A DNA stretch of 64,000 bases from Splendidivirga corallicola (GCA_030442035.1 JAUJEA010000016.1:85139-149138), one strand, 5' to 3'. Shown: positions 35,853 through 46,157, numbered from the stretch's first letter. Notes: generated from the sequence alone by a model not told the origin. Program-made: numbers and translations.

Positions 35853-37316
35853 TTATACAACAACTTCACCAAACAATGTTGCTGCCGAGCAATCATTGAC
35901 CATAACGTTTACATAATCTCCTTTTTTGAATTTTCCTTTTGGAAAAATAACTACTTTATTAGCAGTATTTCTCCCTTGAAGATGTTCCTTTGATCTTTTA
36001 GAATATCCCTCGATCAAAACTTCATGAACTTTGTTCAGATCTTTTTGATTTCGTTCCAAGGAGTGTGCCTGCTGCCGATCTATAATTTCTTGCAGTCTCC
36101 TTTTCTTGGTTTCTAATGGAATGTCGTCCTGATACTTTTTGGCGGCCAGTGTTCCTGGTCGCTCCGAATAGAAGAACATATAGGAGAAATCATATTTTAC
36201 CAAATCCATTAATGATAACGTATCCTGATGTTCGTCTTCTGTTTCCGTACAAAAACCGGTAATCATATCTGAGGATATACCACATGCCTCCCCAAGAATA
36301 TTCCGGATAGCCTCGACGCGATTCAAATACCAAGCCCTATCATAAGTCCTGTTCATGAGTTCCAATACCCTGCTGTTCCCACTTTGCACAGGTAAGTGAA
36401 TGTATTTACAAATATTCTCATACTTTTTCATAGTATGCAGCACCTCATCGGTAATGTCTTTAGGGTGAGAGGTTGAGAATCTCACCCGTAGCAGAGGATC
36501 GACTTTTGCAACCATTTCCAAAAGATTGGCAAAATTGACCACATTGGTTTCTCCGGCTCGTTCGATCTGCGCCTTTCCTTTCAGGTCCTGATTAGATGAC
36601 CATTTGTAAGAATCTACATTCTGACCGAGTAGTGTAACTTCGCGATAACCTTGTTGAAATAAATCTCTTGCTTCATTTACAATGGAATGAGGGTCCCGGC
36701 TTCTTTCCCTTCCTCTGGTGAAGGGAACTACACAGAAAGAACACATATTGTCACAGCCCCGCATAATAGAAATAAAAGCCGTAATTCCATTTGAATTTAA
36801 TCGTACCGGACTTATATCAGCATATGTTTCTTCTCTCGACAAAAATGTATTGACTGCTTTCTCTCCATTATCCACTTCTTTCACAAGATTGGGTAGATCT
36901 CTGTAAGAATCAGGGCCGGCAACAAGATCAACAATCTTTTCTTCTTCCAATAATTTGGTTTTCAGTCTTTCTGCCATACAACCAAGTACACCAACCGTTA
37001 GCGCCGGTTTTTCTTTTTTGACCTTGTTGAAATGGTTCAGTCTGTTTCGTACTGTTTGTTCCGCTTTTTCCCGGATGGAGCAAGTATTCAGAAAAATGAC
37101 ATCTGCATCGTTGAAATCCGATGTGGTGTCAAAGCCCTCTTTTTCCATGATTGAGGTAACAATCTCACTGTCGGAGAAATTCATTTGACATCCATAACTT
37201 TCAATATATAGTTTTCTGTTTTTGCCAGTATTCTGATCTTTGGAAATTTTGACTACTTCACAGGCCTCCTGCTCTTCAGGATTGATAATATCGATATTTT
37301 TAATGAGGTTCTCCAT
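35853..37316 (-). CDS. miaB: tRNA-2-methylthio-N6-dimethylallyladenosine synthase MiaB
   Basis: 487 residues. The UPF0004 domain has three Cys in [11 protein letters not shown] (near 43), [10 protein letters not shown] and [10 protein letters not shown], ligating the auxiliary iron-sulfur cluster; the radical-SAM motif CDNMCSFC lies near residues 188-195 within IMRGC...[12 protein letters not shown]-terminal TRAM domain recognises tRNA. It adds the methylthio group at A37 of tRNAs reading UNN codons. A TATCTTTG -7 element lies 40 bp upstream. It heads the minus-strand run to secG. Confidence 0.97.
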   Translation of the reverse strand: MENLIKNIDIINPEEQEACEVVKISKDQNTGKNRKLYIESYGCQMNFSDSEIVTSIMEKEGFDTTSDFNDADVIFLNTCSIREKAEQTVRNRLNHFNKVKKEKPALTVGVLGCMAERLKTKLLEEEKIVDLVAGPDSYRDLPNLVKEVDNGEKAVNTFLSREETYADISPVRLNSNGITAFISIMRGCDNMCSFCVVPFTRGRERSRDPHSIVNEARDLFQQGYREVTLLGQNVDSYKWSSNQDLKGKAQIERAGETNVVNFANLLEMVAKVDPLLRVRFSTSHPKDITDEVLHTMKKYENICKYIHLPVQSGNSRVLELMNRTYDRAWYLNRVEAIRNILGEACGISSDMITGFCTETEDEHQDTLSLMDLVKYDFSYMFFYSERPGTLAAKKYQDDIPLETKKRRLQEIIDRQQAHSLERNQKDLNKVHEVLIEGYSKRSKEHLQGRNTANKVVIFPKGKFKKGDYVNVMVNDCSAATLFGEVVV

Positions 37317-37354
37317 TCAAAAAAATCCTTATAACAATGATCCGAATTATCCTG

Positions 37355-37387
37355 CAAAGATAATTATAAGCTTCAAAAAAGTGACAA
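37355..37387 (-). promoter_or_regulatory. Putative promoter for miaB
   Basis: Minus-strand TATCTTTG (37355-37362) matches TAnnTTTG exactly; TTG (37385-37387) lies 22 bp upstream, one base beyond the usual spacing. Predicted leader about 30 nt. Confidence 0.5.
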
Positions 37388-37561
37388 TCTGTCAGGGAAA
37401 TATTAGTAATACCTATAGGCAATTTGACAAGAATTGTAATAAAAATATAGGTGTTTGTACATGTATTTTTCACCATTACAATTGAAACCCCGATTTCTGT
37501 GGTTCATCCATAAATTTTTCCGTTCGAGTAAATTCGTAACCCTTTTAATGGTGATCCGGTA

Positions 37562-37569
37562 TACCTTTG
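37562..37569 (+). promoter_or_regulatory. Putative -7 element for the RND efflux operon
   Basis: TACCTTTG matches TAnnTTTG exactly, 33 bp before the adaptor start codon. No good -33 match at 19-21 bp. Confidence 0.4.
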
Positions 37570-37602
37570 AGATATATTTATATTAATAATTAACCCAAAC
37601 AA

Positions 37603-38790
37603 ATGGCTACAAGAAGGATTATCATTGTTCTTATTGGTCTCGGAATTATTGTTGGTTCTATATTTATCATGGGAGCACTGGTTTCGATGAAAAAAGACCC
37701 TGAAAAGAAGACACAGGCTGAGATAAAAAGATACGTCAAAACCGAGCCTGTGAGGTATTCTAATATCAACACGGAAATAGCAGCATACGGAAGGGTCAGG
37801 ACGGCTGAATCTTTGGATTTGATAGCAGAAGTTTCAGGGAGGATGTTTGCAGGACCTTTTCCTTTGAAAGAAGGTCAGCGATTTAAAAGAGGTGATCTAC
37901 TCTTTAGGATCGATGATACGGAGTCCAAACTCAACTTGCAGTCACAGAAGAGTAATTTTTTGAGAGATCTAGCGGCTATATTACCGGATCTGAAAATCGA
38001 TTTCTCCGAAAATTATACGCAATGGAACAGCTATTTTGAATCGATTGATCTCAATAAATCGCTGCCGGAATTGCCTGCTTATAAATCTCAAAAAGAAAAA
38101 ACATTTCTGGCAACAAAAAGTATTTTCAGTAATTATTATTCAATAAAGAGTGCTGAAGCTAATTTAAGAAAGTATCACTTTTATGCTCCTTTTGATGGCA
38201 ATATTTCATTGGTGAATTTACAGTCTGGCTCCTATGTTAATCCGGGCAATAATATCGGAAGGATTATCAGGTCGGGGAGATTAGAGCTAAAAGTAGCCGT
38301 AGAGACCAAAGATATCGGATGGATCCAAAAGGGCACCAACGTTAAGGTGAATGCCGAAAATAGTGATGTTCCCTGGAAAGGTATTATTACCAGAATTGGA
38401 GAGTTTGTAAATCAGAATACCCAATCGATCGATGTTTTCATTGCTATTGAGCCTAATGGCAACGCACTGTACGATGGTCAATATTTAAAATCTGCCATTC
38501 CGGCTAAATCTATCGAACGAGGTATGATCATTCCCAGGAATGCCATTTTCAATGAGAATGAGGTTTTTGTTTTACAGGATACTGTTCTCAAAGTAAGGCG
38601 GATAAATATTCATAAGCTCAATCCTGAAACTGTAGTTTTCTCCGGCCTGGAAGAAGGTTTGGATCTTGTTACGGAGCCACTTGTGAATGCTCATAACAAT
38701 ATGAAGGCCTATAAGCTGGAAGAGAAAAAAGATATTAATTTGGAAAAAAAGGTTGTCGATACACAAACCGTTAAAAGCTCAAATCCATGA
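37603..38790 (+). CDS. RND efflux adaptor (HlyD/AcrA-type membrane fusion protein)
   Basis: 395 residues with one N-terminal membrane anchor (residues 5-27) and no lipobox. The barrel-sandwich halves are seen around 50-110 (RTAESLDLIAEVSGRMFAGP) and 180-225 (YHFYAPFDGNISLVNLQSGS), separated by a short helical hairpin, followed by a beta-barrel (LKVAVETKDIGWIQKGTNVK). It bridges the pump and TolC channel across the periplasm. Stop and pump start overlap (ATGA), so expression is coupled. Typical first gene of a three-gene efflux operon. Confidence 0.92.
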   Translation: MATRRIIIVLIGLGIIVGSIFIMGALVSMKKDPEKKTQAEIKRYVKTEPVRYSNINTEIAAYGRVRTAESLDLIAEVSGRMFAGPFPLKEGQRFKRGDLLFRIDDTESKLNLQSQKSNFLRDLAAILPDLKIDFSENYTQWNSYFESIDLNKSLPELPAYKSQKEKTFLATKSIFSNYYSIKSAEANLRKYHFYAPFDGNISLVNLQSGSYVNPGNNIGRIIRSGRLELKVAVETKDIGWIQKGTNVKVNAENSDVPWKGIITRIGEFVNQNTQSIDVFIAIEPNGNALYDGQYLKSAIPAKSIERGMIIPRNAIFNENEVFVLQDTVLKVRRINIHKLNPETVVFSGLEEGLDLVTEPLVNAHNNMKAYKLEEKKDINLEKKVVDTQTVKSSNP

Positions 38791-41700
38791 TAAAAAGGCT
38801 AGTTACTTATTTCGTTCACTACCCGATCCTGGCAAATATTGTTATTGCCATTACTATTCTTGGTGGTGTATTCGCTATGGTGAATACAAAAAAATCCTTT
38901 TTCCCCACTCGGTCTGATCGAAACATCATGATACAGGTTGCCATGCCTGGCGCTTCCCCGGAGGAAATGGAGGAAGGAGTGACCCTGAAGGTGGAGGAAG
39001 CTATTAAAAGCATAGCCGGAATTGATGAGGTGATCTCTACTTCTTCCGAGAATTCGGCCGTGGTTACAGTGATTACTTTGGATAACTATGACATTGATGA
39101 CATTTATACCGAACTAAAAAACGCCATCGATGGCATTAATTCATTCCCTGTAAGTGCAGAAAAGCCCATCATATTTAAACAGAGGCAGATGTCCACAGCG
39201 CAGTGGCTTGGTCTAACAGGTGATGTTGATCTGAAAACCTTAAAGCAGTATGCTGAGGATATTGAAGATGATCTTCTAGCTTCAGGGGTTATTTCGCAAG
39301 TGGTGATATCTGGTTTCAATCCGCTTGAGATATCCATTGAAGTACCGGAAGCCACATTGTTGCGTTATGGTCTAACATTTGACCAGGTTGTGAATGCTGT
39401 TAAGCTGAATAACAGGGACATTTCAGCCGGATCCATAAAATCCACAAGTGAGGAAATCCTGATCAGATCCAAGGCAAAGGAAACAGATTCGGAATTAATT
39501 GGAGAAATCATTGTCCGATCCAATCCTGATGGAACAAATCTGCTACTAAGAGATATTGCGACTATCAAAGAGCAATTTGCACAACAGCCAAACAAGGCTA
39601 TGCTAAACGGAGAGGAAGCTGTTTTCCTGGAAGTAAGAAAGCTGGAGGATGAAGACCTGAAAGATATTTCGGCATTTGTCAATCAATATGTGGAAGATTT
39701 TAATGCAACCAATACAGGCGTAAAACTTGAAACAACATGGGATTTTATGAACATGTTGAAGCAACGATTAAATATGCTGACCATGAATGGTTTCATTGGT
39801 TTGTTGCTGGTTCTAATATCACTGGGTGTATTCCTGAATCTGCGTTTATCTGCTTGGGTAGCCTGGGGTATCCCATCGTCATTCTTTGGTATGTTCCTCA
39901 TTGGTTCATTTATCGGATTGACCATCAATATGATCTCTTTGTTTGGAATGATTGTGGTAATTGGGATCCTGGTGGACGATGGGATTGTGATTGCGGAGAA
40001 CATTTATACACACTTTGAAAAACATCAGAATCCTATTAAGGCTGCTATTTTCGGTACTTTGGAGGTGATACCGGCGGTATTTACTTCCGTAACCACAACC
40101 ATTGTTGCCTTCATACCCTTGTTATTGCTTACCGGTGGTATGGAGATGTTGAAGGATATGGCCATTGTGGTTATTCTGAGTCTGGGATTTTCTCTGATTG
40201 AGGCATTCTTTGTTTTACCAGCCCACCTGGCCAGCAAATCGGTACTTAAAATCAAGAAGGAGGATACACGGAGTTATAAAATCAGGAGCAGTATCAATAA
40301 AGTAATTGATTGGTTGAGGCATAAAGTCTATGGAAGTGCCTTGCACTACACCATGAAGTATAGAACCATTTCATTCTGTGTTTTGGTATCTATGTTTATC
40401 ATAATTGCCGGGCTTTTTGGTGGAGGGATTATCCAGGCCACATTCTTTCCTCAAATTCCATTCAATAGCTTTAACATTAACCTGGCCTTTAAACCCGGAG
40501 AGCGTGAGTCCAAAGTAGAGCAATATCTTGAAAGATTTGAGGAGGTTGTTTGGGAAGTCAATGATGAACTCAAAGAGGAGCTGGAAACAGAAAAGAATAT
40601 TATTACTTATACATTTAGTGGTATAGGAAGTACCGGCGATGGCTCTGAGCAAGGTTCTCATGCCGGAAATATTAATGTATTGTATGAAGAGCTTGATGAA
40701 TTTGGTATCAGTAGTTTCGAGTTAATTGGTCGTTTGCACAAAAAAATAGGCGCGGTGCCGGATGCAGAGAAATTCAATATCGGTGGGGCGCAGCGTTGGG
40801 GTAAACCAGTGTCAGTCAGACTAATGGGTAAAAATAATGAGGACCTAAAGAATGCCAAGGATTTCCTGAAAAGTGAACTTTCTGAGATTGTTGCATTAAA
40901 AGATATTCAGGATAACATGGCAGTGGGTCGGAGAGAGATGCTTTTCAAACTTAATCCTGAAGCTTACTTTTTAGGATTGACCCACAACGAAATTACCAAA
41001 CAAGTTCGTCAGGGATTTTTTGGCGAGGAAGTCCAGCGCTTACAAAAAGGGAATGATGAATTAAGAGTTTGGGTAAGATATCCTGAATCCGGTCGATTGA
41101 GTGTAGGCCAATTGGAAAACATGAAGGTAAAGGCGGTAGGCGAACAGGAATTTCCATTGACACAGCTATCTGAATATAGCGTTGAGCGAGGCATTGCGGG
41201 TATCAAACATTACAATACCAGCAGAGCTATAACGGTGGAGGCCGATCTTGTAGATCCATACGAAGAAGTACCACCTATTATTGAGGACATAAAAAACAAT
41301 ATAGTACCGGAGTTAGTTGCCAACTACCCGTCGGTTAAAGTTGATTATGGAGGGCAGGCCCAGGCAAGTGCAAAAGCCGGCTTAGAGGTAATGAAATTCT
41401 TTACCATTGCCTTTGTGGTGATTTTCTTCATTATTATGATCACCTTCAGATCTTTTTATCAGGCTGTTTTGATCATTTCTATGATCCCTCTGGGTTGGAT
41501 TGGAGCAGCGATCGGCCATGGTATAGAAGGATTCCCGGTATCACTTTTAAGCGCATGGGGTATGATTGCGTTGTCGGGAGTGATTATCAACGATGGTGTT
41601 GTGTTCCTGGCAAAATTTAATTCTTTGGTGAAAAATGAAGGACAGAATGTATACACAGCTGCTTATAATGCCGGGATTGCAAGATTCAGAGCGATCATGT

Positions 41701-42056
41701 TGACTTCCATTACAACTGTGTTAGGTCTGTATCCATTGATCATAGAAAAGAGTTTTCAGGCTCAATTTTTAATTCCAATGGCAATCTCCGTGGCATATGG
41801 TGTGCTTTTCGGAACGTTTGTTATTCTACTGTTTTTCCCTGTGATGATCCTCATATTCAATGATGTCAGGATTGGTGCTAAATGGTTGTGGGAACGATTA
41901 AAATACGAGTGGCAACCCTACACAACAGTTGTCCTTGAAAACGGTGAAACCATGAGAGTCAAGAAAGTGGTGAAAAAACCAACCAGGGAAGATGTTGAAA
42001 GAGTGTTGATCGATAAACGTAGGATTGCGGAATATAATGGATTCGATGAAGATTAA
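38787..42056 (+). CDS. RND-family efflux pump, AcrB-type permease
   Basis: 1089 residues with the RND pattern of one N-terminal membrane segment, a large periplasmic domain, a six-segment bundle, a second periplasmic domain and a final bundle. The central-bundle motif GILVDDGIVIAENI carries the acidic proton-relay pair expected in HAE-type pumps, and the C-terminal half has GVIINDGVVFLAKF. The porter region is strongly charged. It exports substrates using the proton gradient; drug, fatty acid or metal substrate cannot be decided, but no CusA-type metal motifs are seen. Coupled to the adaptor gene upstream and to tolC-like downstream. Confidence 0.94.
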   Translation: MIKRLVTYFVHYPILANIVIAITILGGVFAMVNTKKSFFPTRSDRNIMIQVAMPGASPEEMEEGVTLKVEEAIKSIAGIDEVISTSSENSAVVTVITLDNYDIDDIYTELKNAIDGINSFPVSAEKPIIFKQRQMSTAQWLGLTGDVDLKTLKQYAEDIEDDLLASGVISQVVISGFNPLEISIEVPEATLLRYGLTFDQVVNAVKLNNRDISAGSIKSTSEEILIRSKAKETDSELIGEIIVRSNPDGTNLLLRDIATIKEQFAQQPNKAMLNGEEAVFLEVRKLEDEDLKDISAFVNQYVEDFNATNTGVKLETTWDFMNMLKQRLNMLTMNGFIGLLLVLISLGVFLNLRLSAWVAWGIPSSFFGMFLIGSFIGLTINMISLFGMIVVIGILVDDGIVIAENIYTHFEKHQNPIKAAIFGTLEVIPAVFTSVTTTIVAFIPLLLLTGGMEMLKDMAIVVILSLGFSLIEAFFVLPAHLASKSVLKIKKEDTRSYKIRSSINKVIDWLRHKVYGSALHYTMKYRTISFCVLVSMFIIIAGLFGGGIIQATFFPQIPFNSFNINLAFKPGERESKVEQYLERFEEVVWEVNDELKEELETEKNIITYTFSGIGSTGDGSEQGSHAGNINVLYEELDEFGISSFELIGRLHKKIGAVPDAEKFNIGGAQRWGKPVSVRLMGKNNEDLKNAKDFLKSELSEIVALKDIQDNMAVGRREMLFKLNPEAYFLGLTHNEITKQVRQGFFGEEVQRLQKGNDELRVWVRYPESGRLSVGQLENMKVKAVGEQEFPLTQLSEYSVERGIAGIKHYNTSRAITVEADLVDPYEEVPPIIEDIKNNIVPELVANYPSVKVDYGGQAQASAKAGLEVMKFFTIAFVVIFFIIMITFRSFYQAVLIISMIPLGWIGAAIGHGIEGFPVSLLSAWGMIALSGVIINDGVVFLAKFNSLVKNEGQNVYTAAYNAGIARFRAIMLTSITTVLGLYPLIIEKSFQAQFLIPMAISVAYGVLFGTFVILLFFPVMILIFNDVRIGAKWLWERLKYEWQPYTTVVLENGETMRVKKVVKKPTREDVERVLIDKRRIAEYNGFDED

Positions 42057-42102
42057 ATTGAGTTCGTTGATTGGTCATAACAAAATTTAAATAGGTTCTG
42101 AA

Positions 42103-43470
42103 ATGTTTAAAAAATATATAGCAACAGTTATCGGCTTTTTATGCATGGTTCCCTCTTTTTGCCAGGAGAAACTTTCACTTTCCGATGCAATTCAATTGGG
42201 ACTCAAGAATAACTATGATGTTCAGATCGAAAGAGAGAATGTGGACATTGCTTCTAATAACAATAACATCGGAGAGGCTGGTTTGCTACCCCGTCTGAGC
42301 TTAAATGTCAATCAAAATAACAGCCTTACTGATAATGTGAAAACCGCTACTCCTTTTCAGACCCAGGGTGAAACCATAGCTAATAGTTTGTCACCTACCT
42401 TGTCGTTGAATTGGACCCTATTTGATGGTTTCAGGGCAAGGACGACTAGTCATCGATTAGCGAAATTGCAGGAAGAAACTCAGGGAAATGCTTCCATTGT
42501 CATTGCTAACACCATTCAATCTACGATACTGGGTTATTACGTAGCGGTGCTGGAGTTGGAAAGATTGCGACTTTTTGAGAGAAATATGAAGCTTTCCAAA
42601 GACAAGTATGAATATCTTAAGATAAAAAAGGAGCTTGGGAGCGCTGTTAGTACCGAATTATTATTGGAAGAAAATAATTATTTAACGGATTCCACAAGCT
42701 ATATTAATCAACAATTACAATATAGGAATGCTATTAGAAACTTAAATATTCTCCTGGCTGTAAAAGATCAGGACACCGACTATGAATTAACGGATTCACT
42801 TGCATTTGCGGTCGTGGATTATCAATACGATGATTTGCATGCAAAGATGACCAATGAGAATGTGGATCTTAAGAAACAATATCTTACGCAGTCATTACTG
42901 AATTATGATACTAGAATCAGTCGGGCGGACCTTTACCCAAATTTATCATTGAGTACGGGCTACACTGATGGCAGAACCAGGATAGATTTGAGCAATGCCT
43001 CTTTTCCAAGTAGCGAAGGTCCAACACCGGGGCCGGCTGATCCGTTAACCACGAGGACCACTACGCTTTTTGCTAATTTTACTTTGAGCTTTAATTTATT
43101 TAATGGTGGCAAAGTAAAAAGAGCCATCAGGAATGCCATGATCCGTGAAGATATTGGAAACCTCCGGATTGAAAAATTAAAAGAATCTTTAAATAAGGAT
43201 CTTTTGAGCGCTTTGGATGAATATAATACCAGGCGATTACTTGATGGAATTAACGAAAGGAAGGTAAGGGCTGCGCAGCTGAACCTTGAAATTTCACAAG
43301 AGAAATTCAAAAGCGGAACAATTAATTCCTTTGACTACAGAACCGTACAGAACAACTATCTAAGTGCAGCTTTTGAGAAATTGCAATCCGTTTACAATCT
43401 GATTGATTCAAATGTTAGCTTGATGCGATTAACCGGTGGTATTATCAAAGAGCATCAGAATGAAGAGTAA
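42103..43470 (+). CDS. TolC-family outer membrane efflux channel
   Basis: 455 residues, signal peptide MFKKYIATVIGFLCMVPSFC then QEKLSLSDAIQLGLKNNYDV, the standard TolC family opening. Two repeated halves of long helices (with SLNWTLFDGFRARTTSHRLA and FTLSFNLFNGGKVKRAIRNA) form the periplasmic tunnel and barrel. It completes the tripartite pump with the two upstream genes, 46 nt after the pump stop. A REP-like element follows shortly after its stop. Confidence 0.92.
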   Translation: MFKKYIATVIGFLCMVPSFCQEKLSLSDAIQLGLKNNYDVQIERENVDIASNNNNIGEAGLLPRLSLNVNQNNSLTDNVKTATPFQTQGETIANSLSPTLSLNWTLFDGFRARTTSHRLAKLQEETQGNASIVIANTIQSTILGYYVAVLELERLRLFERNMKLSKDKYEYLKIKKELGSAVSTELLLEENNYLTDSTSYINQQLQYRNAIRNLNILLAVKDQDTDYELTDSLAFAVVDYQYDDLHAKMTNENVDLKKQYLTQSLLNYDTRISRADLYPNLSLSTGYTDGRTRIDLSNASFPSSEGPTPGPADPLTTRTTTLFANFTLSFNLFNGGKVKRAIRNAMIREDIGNLRIEKLKESLNKDLLSALDEYNTRRLLDGINERKVRAAQLNLEISQEKFKSGTINSFDYRTVQNNYLSAAFEKLQSVYNLIDSNVSLMRLTGGIIKEHQNEE

Positions 43471-43488
43471 AAGGAACTGTTTCACCAA

Positions 43489-43635
43489 TTATTTGGCAGT
43501 TTTGCTGAGCATATCATCATCAAAATCCAAATACTCAGCGATTTCATGAGGGAGGTGTCTGACACTTCTCCTATCAAATGACTTAGCTCTTTTCAGATAT
43601 GCATGTTGGTTTGTGAGCCAAAGTGTCTGACACCT
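43489..43635 (-). pseudogene. Decayed C-terminal gene fragment
   Basis: On the minus strand an open stretch of about 47 codons ends at a TAA (43489-43491) and reads like a real protein tail, including NQHAYLKRAKSFDRR and HLPHEIAEYLDFDDDML. It has no start and stops abruptly against the repeat at 43638, so it looks like the remnant of a gene, perhaps one associated with the neighbouring mobile-type repeat. No family recognised. Confidence 0.4.
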
Positions 43636-43637
43636 TA

Positions 43638-43749
43638 GGGGCGGGTTGCGTGAGGGACAGTAGCTTTAGTACCCCGCATCCCGATTTATCGGGAGAGGAG
43701 TACTTGCGAATGGCCCGACCCTCCGCCAGCCGGCGGAGTGGACACGCCC
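43638..43749. repeat. GC-rich REP/BIME-like palindromic element
   Basis: The element begins GGGCGGGTTGCG and ends GGACACGCCC, so the ends are inverted. Internal stems are TCCCGATTTATCGGGA (43679-43694) and CTCCGCC (43721-43727) with GGCGGAG (43732-43738). GC content is far above the flanks. I recall very similar elements scattered in Bacteroidota genomes near RAYT-type transposases (recollection, not checked). No complete transposase is present here. Confidence 0.7.
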
Positions 43750-43969
43750 TTGTTCGAATAAGATAGCACTGATTCCGATTTTAAAATTCCAATTCTCACC
43801 TCACAAGGCCCTAAGCAATAAAAAACAATCAACGTATTTGTTTGTTCTATTTTATTATGTTCCTTTAGATTAAAATTATTTTTAACCACAAAAACCCAAG
43901 CGTTCTTATCATTATTTAATAATCAAATCTGATGGAAACAGATTTGGTAAAAAAACTTATTGATTGAAT

Positions 43970-44479
43970 ATGGCTCTAATAAAACCTGTGAGGGGGATTA
44001 ATCCTAAATTTGGAAACAACTGTTATTTGGCTGAAAATGCTACTGTGGTGGGAGAAGTGGAAATGGGTGATAACTGTAGTGTTTGGTTCAATGCGGTGGT
44101 AAGGGGAGATGTTCATTCCATAACCATAGGCAATAATACAAATATTCAGGACGGTGCGGTAATTCATTGTACGTACCAGAAAGCGAAAACAGTTATTGGA
44201 AACAACGTATCTATCGGACACAATGCGATAGTGCATGGTTGCACTTTGGAAGATGATGTTCTGGTGGGTATGGGTGCTATTGTCATGGATGATGCCGTGA
44301 TTAAAAGCGGATCTATTGTAGCTGCCGGAGCGGTGGTACTGGCAGGGACAATTGTTGAGCCGGGATATATTTATGCCGGGGTACCGGCTAAAAAAGTAAA
44401 GCAGGTTGAAGGTGAGTTAAAGGAAATCTTTTCGCGTACGGCAACAAACTATATCAAATACGCTGAATGGTTTAAATAA
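43970..44479 (+). CDS. Gamma-carbonic-anhydrase-family hexapeptide-repeat protein
   Basis: 169 residues from the ATG at 43970 (a TTG two codons earlier is in frame). Left-handed beta-helix hexapeptide repeats run through most of the chain (VVGEVEMGDNCSVWFNAVVR onward). The metal ligands of gamma-CAs are present: His in AVIHCTY, and two His in SIGHNAIVHGC. Members hydrate CO2 or act as acyl-/metabolite-handling relatives (PaaY, CaiE), so activity needs testing. Followed 34 nt later by a DinB-like gene. Confidence 0.9.
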   Translation: MALIKPVRGINPKFGNNCYLAENATVVGEVEMGDNCSVWFNAVVRGDVHSITIGNNTNIQDGAVIHCTYQKAKTVIGNNVSIGHNAIVHGCTLEDDVLVGMGAIVMDDAVIKSGSIVAAGAVVLAGTIVEPGYIYAGVPAKKVKQVEGELKEIFSRTATNYIKYAEWFK

Positions 44480-44513
44480 TTATTTTAAAAGGTAGTTTTA
44501 AGATTTTGACAGC

Positions 44514-45038
44514 ATGATAATTCACAGGCCCTTAGATTCGGAATACCCGGAATTTTATCACCGATATGTTCAGTTAGTTCCTGATAATGATGTTCTAAAA
44601 TTCCTGAAAAAACAAAAAAGGAGTTTTATAGACCTGATAAAGGAGATCCCTGAGAAAAAGCAAACCCATCGATATGCTGCAGGAAAGTGGTCAATTAAAG
44701 AGGTGGTTGGGCATGCTGTTGATACTGAGAGAATTATGGCAAACAGGGCTTTGGCATTTAGCAGGGGAGAGGCTCAGTCCATTCCGGGGTTTGATGAAAA
44801 TGCTTATGTGGAAAAGGCATCTTTTGATTCCAGATCGATGGAATCCTTTGTTAAAGAATTTACAGCACTCAGAGATTCAAACATGACACTATTCGAAAGT
44901 TTCAGCGAAGTCATGATCGACCGGAAGGGCAGCGCTAATGAAAGACTCTTTACAGTAAGATCCATCATCTATATCGTTGCCGGGCACCTGGAGCATCATC
45001 AATTGATCCTGAAAGAAAGATATCTGGGACATTATTAA
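44514..45038 (+). CDS. DinB-superfamily protein
   Basis: 174 residues forming a four-helix bundle pattern. The metal-binding triad of the DinB/YfiT fold is visible: His in VVGHAVDTE (near 67) and the pair in GHLEHHQ (near 159-163). Relatives include bacillithiol transferases and other thiol-S-transferases. KWSIKEVVGHAVDTE matches the common DinB start. Likely in one transcript with the preceding gene; substrate unknown. Confidence 0.88.
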   Translation: MIIHRPLDSEYPEFYHRYVQLVPDNDVLKFLKKQKRSFIDLIKEIPEKKQTHRYAAGKWSIKEVVGHAVDTERIMANRALAFSRGEAQSIPGFDENAYVEKASFDSRSMESFVKEFTALRDSNMTLFESFSEVMIDRKGSANERLFTVRSIIYIVAGHLEHHQLILKERYLGHY

Positions 45039-45167
45039 TTCCTTCCAAATAACTCGTCTGAAATTGAATTGAGGTGTTTAAGGATTGTAGTTTGGTAACC
45101 AATCGCAATTCGTCATTCATTATAAGTTCACCATTTCCTTGATCGAACGGCATTGTAAACAGCGTAG

Positions 45168-46157
45168 TTAAAATGCTATTATTTCAGGTTTATTTTGAAG
45201 AATAGCTTCAATCTTATTCATAAGATCCTCATTAAGCAATTCTTTGGCCTTTATTGCTGTCATGTTTTCTTCAACCTGATGCACCTTAGAGGCACCGGTG
45301 ATCACTGTGCTCACATTTGGGTTCTTTAAACACCAGGCCAATGCCATGACAGCTATACTTATATTGAGATCGCCGGATATCTTTTGCAATTCTTTTACTT
45401 TCTCAATGTTTTTCCGGGCTTCCTCACCGGTTAGTCTTTTCATCAAATAATCCAGGTCACCATGCTTGCCAGCACGGGAATCCTGAGGAATGCCATCATT
45501 GTATTTCCCGGTTAATAACCCCGATGCTAAAGGTGACCATATAGTAGTACCCAAACCAATCTCACGGTATAACTTAAAATAATCACGCTCAACCTTCTTC
45601 CTGTGGAACATGTGATATTGAGGTTGTTCCATGGTGGGAGGGACCAAATTATATTGTCGTGCGATTCCATAGGCCTCCATAATTTCGGCAGCACTCCATT
45701 CCGATGTTCCCCAATAAAGAACTTTTCCTTGCTGGATCAAATCATTCATGGCCCTGACAGTTTCTTCTACCGGTGTGTTCAAGTCGGGTCTATGGCAGAA
45801 ATAAAGATCCAGATAATCGACCTGAAGCCTTTTTAGTGCCGCGTGACAAGCCTCTACCACGCGTTTTCGGCTTAAACCTTTTTGGTTTGGTCCCTCTCCA
45901 CCCCAAAAGACTTTACTGGAGACTACAAAGGTATCTCGCGCCCACCCTGATTTTTTGAGAATTTCGCCCATTACCTCCTCAGATTTCCCATTGGCATAAA
46001 CCTCGGCATTGTCAAAAAAGTTAACCCCTAAGTCGTATGCCCTGAACATACAATCCTGGGCAAGTTTTTTATCTATCTGTTTTCCAAAGGTCAACCAGCT
46101 ACCCAGGGAAAGTTCGCTTACAAGTAACCCGGATTTACCTAATCTTCTGTATTCCAT
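45168..46157 (-). CDS. Aldo/keto reductase (voltage-gated K+ channel beta-subunit-like)
   Basis: 329 residues from the ATG at 46157 (MEYRRLGKSGLLVSELSLGS), with a longer in-frame ATG at 46187. The catalytic tetrad is visible: Asp and Tyr in FFDNAEVYANGKSEEVMG, Lys in FVVSSKVFWG, His in YFCHRPD. The TIM-barrel C-terminal NADPH motif ITGASKVHQVEEN is also present. It most resembles the YghZ/Kv-beta group, which reduce aldehydes such as methylglyoxal or act on sugar aldehydes; the actual substrate is unknown. Confidence 0.94.
   Translation of the reverse strand: MEYRRLGKSGLLVSELSLGSWLTFGKQIDKKLAQDCMFRAYDLGVNFFDNAEVYANGKSEEVMGEILKKSGWARDTFVVSSKVFWGGEGPNQKGLSRKRVVEACHAALKRLQVDYLDLYFCHRPDLNTPVEETVRAMNDLIQQGKVLYWGTSEWSAAEIMEAYGIARQYNLVPPTMEQPQYHMFHRKKVERDYFKLYREIGLGTTIWSPLASGLLTGKYNDGIPQDSRAGKHGDLDYLMKRLTGEEARKNIEKVKELQKISGDLNISIAVMALAWCLKNPNVSTVITGASKVHQVEENMTAIKAKELLNEDLMNKIEAILQNKPEIIAF

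Noticed and set aside
43964..43969. TTG start at 43964 for the gamma-carbonic-anhydrase-like gene
   Set aside because: An ATG lies two codons downstream and gives the normal N-terminus of the family.
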